A stretch of DNA of 64,000 bases from Candidatus Gastranaerophilales bacterium (GTDB lineage: Bacteria; Cyanobacteriota; Vampirovibrionia; Gastranaerophilales; Gastranaerophilaceae). The stretch spans positions 62,001-126,000 of the forward strand of contig CALURL010000004.1 in the NCBI GenBank assembly GCA_944323155.1. The letters are read 5' to 3'. The notes under the pieces were generated by a model. That model searched no databases. It was not told where the DNA came from and saw only the letters and a list, made by a program, of their open reading frames with translations. Below, in pieces: positions 62,688-64,000 of this stretch (the stretch's first letter is position 1; each line of letters starts with the position of its first letter). The translations under genes and the position numbers were made by a program.

Positions 62688-64000
62688 TTACATCATACCG
62701 CCCATTCCGCCCATACCTGGCATTGCAGGTTCAGGTTTTTCTTCCGGAATATCAACAACAGCAGCTTCTGTAGTTAACAGCATTGAACCTACTGATGCAG
62801 CGTTCATCAATGCTGAACGTGTAACTTTTGCAGGGTCAACGATTCCTGATTTGAACATATCAACATACTTGTCATTCAATGCGTCATAGCCGTAGGATGC
62901 TTCATGAGATGTTACCATATCAACTACAACATCAGCTTTAGCACCGGCATTGTATGCGATTGCTCTTAGAGGAACATCAAGTGCAGCTGTTAAGATTTTG
63001 AAACCGATTTTTTCATCGTCTGATGAGAATTCTGTTGAATTAATCATTTTTTCTAATTTTTGTTGAACTCTGATTAATGCAACGCCGCCGCCTGGAACGA
63101 TACCTTCTTCATTAGCTGCACGTGTAGCATTAAGAGCGTCTTCAATTCTCAATTTTCTTTCTTTCAATTCAACTTCTGAAGCTGCACCAACTTCGATAAC
63201 AGCAACGCCGCCTGAAAGTTTTGCAACACGTTCTTGTAGTTTTTCTTTATCGTATTCAGAATCAGAGCTTTCGATTTGTTTTCTAATTAGGCGAACTCTT
63301 TCTTGAACTGCTTGTTTTGTTTCATCACCGACAACGATAGTTGTTTCGTCTTTTGTAACTGTAACGCGTTTTGCTTTACCTAACATTTGAGTTGTAACAT
63401 TTTCAAGTTTAATACCAAGTTCTTCAGTGAACATTTCGCCGCCTGTAAGAATTGCGATATCTTCTAACATTGCTTTTCTTCTGTCGCCAAATCCTGGAGC
63501 TTTAACAGCAACTGCTCTTAAAACTTTTCTCATAGTGTTAACAACTAAAGTTGCTAAAGCTTCACCTTCAACATCTTCTGCGATTAACAATAAAGATTTG
63601 CCGTCTCTTGCAACCTGTTCAAGTAATGGTACTAAATCTGAAATCAGGTTAATTTTCTTGTTGCAGCAGAATACATAAGCATCTTCTAAAACAGCTTCCA
63701 TTCTTTCAGCATCAGTTACAAAGTATGGTGAAAGGTAACCTTTATCGAACTGCATACCTTCAACAACTTTCAAGTTAGTTCCGAAAGATTTGCTTTCTTC
63801 AACGGTAATAACCCCGTCATGACCAACTTTTTCCATAGCTTCTGCAATAAGTTCGCCGATTTCTTTGTTGTTGCCTGCTGAAATTGCTGCAACTTGAGCG
63901 ATTTCTTCTTTTGTATTAACAGGTCTTGACATGTCTTTAATTTCTTTTACAGAAATATCAACAGCTTTGTCGATACCTCTTTTCATAGACATTGGATTAG
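62688..64000 (-). CDS. groL: Chaperonin GroEL, 5' end outside window
   Basis: About 437 codons are inside the window; the N-terminal part (around 108 residues by comparison with other GroEL) lies beyond 64000. The frame continues through [14 protein letters not shown] at the edge. Conserved parts include [32 protein letters not shown], and the C-terminal Gly-Met tail GMGGMGGMM. It forms the folding chamber with GroES. groES would be expected further upstream. Confidence 0.97.
   Translation of the reverse strand, partial: NPMSMKRGIDKAVDISVKEIKDMSRPVNTKEEIAQVAAISAGNNKEIGELIAEAMEKVGHDGVITVEESKSFGTNLKVVEGMQFDKGYLSPYFVTDAERMEAVLEDAYVFCCNKKINLISDLVPLLEQVARDGKSLLLIAEDVEGEALATLVVNTMRKVLRAVAVKAPGFGDRRKAMLEDIAILTGGEMFTEELGIKLENVTTQMLGKAKRVTVTKDETTIVVGDETKQAVQERVRLIRKQIESSDSEYDKEKLQERVAKLSGGVAVIEVGAASEVELKERKLRIEDALNATRAANEEGIVPGGGVALIRVQQKLEKMINSTEFSSDDEKIGFKILTAALDVPLRAIAYNAGAKADVVVDMVTSHEASYGYDALNDKYVDMFKSGIVDPAKVTRSALMNAASVGSMLLTTEAAVVDIPEEKPEPAMPGMGGMGGMM

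Noticed and set aside
62626-64000. groEL as a complete gene starting at the last in-frame ATG near 63992
   Set aside because: The frame continues to the window edge and known GroEL proteins have about 110 further N-terminal residues, so the gene is truncated by the window.

Overview
The window is a gene-dense, low-GC chromosomal segment of a bacterium with two membranes. Evidence for the envelope type is an LmeA/DUF2993-like lipid-binding protein, a secreted protein with a beta-rich C-terminus, and a Spy/CpxP-like periplasmic chaperone. The membrane-anchored YvcK protein, the many prepilin-like proteins with FTLAEVL(V/I)TLGIIG N-termini and an [FeFe]-hydrogenase maturase suggest a non-photosynthetic relative of Cyanobacteria (Vampirovibrionia/Melainabacteria, perhaps gut Gastranaerophilales). 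That placement is inference from protein character, not a database result. There is no prophage, insertion sequence, rRNA or CRISPR array. I see two tRNA genes (Asp-GTC, Trp-CCA).

Layout. 0-6.8 kb: prfA, rnpM(ylxR), infB, rbfA, truB, then an LmeA-like and a GerMN protein. 6.8-8.7 kb: orphan HicB-like and ribbon-helix-helix proteins flanking a regulator with four winged helices. 8.9-12.4 kb: pyrH-frr-cdsA-rnc-rpe. 12.4-19.9 kb: small unknown genes, tspO, tRNA-Asp, a possible cysteine-hydrolase effector, a GH57 branching enzyme, rpsT and a prepilin gene. 20-24.8 kb: pxpA, yvcK, panB, panC. 24.9-26.1 kb: rplJ-rplL behind an L10-type leader with a terminator/antiterminator pair. 26.2-31.5 kb: a prepilin gene and a two-gene helicase-nuclease operon. 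31.6-36.9 kb: coaD, rpmG, tRNA-Trp, secE, nusG, rplK, rplA, tmk. 37-43 kb: adk, map, a prepilin gene, gyrB. 43-50 kb: prepilin genes, a degenerate HD-GYP protein, rsmH-ftsL-like, gltX. 50-56.5 kb: secreted, FtsB-like, TPR, zincin-like and CtpA proteins and a membrane paralogue pair. 56.7-58.2 kb: an anti-sigma/ECF sigma/Spy-like stress operon. 58.3-64 kb: a prepilin gene, hydE-cysK, an unknown repeat protein and the 3' part of groEL.

The strongest unexplained signal is a family of five prepilin genes (starts at 18251, 26222, 39745, 50118 on the minus strand, and 58307). Each has a good ribosome-binding site and a short leader interrupted by a run of exactly ten G (ten C in the minus-strand copy). 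In all five the leader ATG is out of frame with the pilin body by the same amount, and one extra base (11) restores one uninterrupted frame. The tract sits in a conserved AC-G10-CAAGCGC element, and the fourth copy carries it in the opposite orientation relative to its gene, so the DNA element rather than its peptide seems conserved. Phase variation, programmed slippage, a recombination site and systematic homopolymer miscounting are all possible. A sixth prepilin gene (43231) has no tract.

Other themes: several promoters place the -10 hexamer exactly six bases before an ATG (prfA, 19306, 43231, rsmH, 50233, hydE), suggesting leaderless mRNAs. RNA-level control is likely at rplJ, rpmG, gltX and a small Cys-rich gene at 44144. 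The usual rplKAJL cluster is split in two by about 8 kb.
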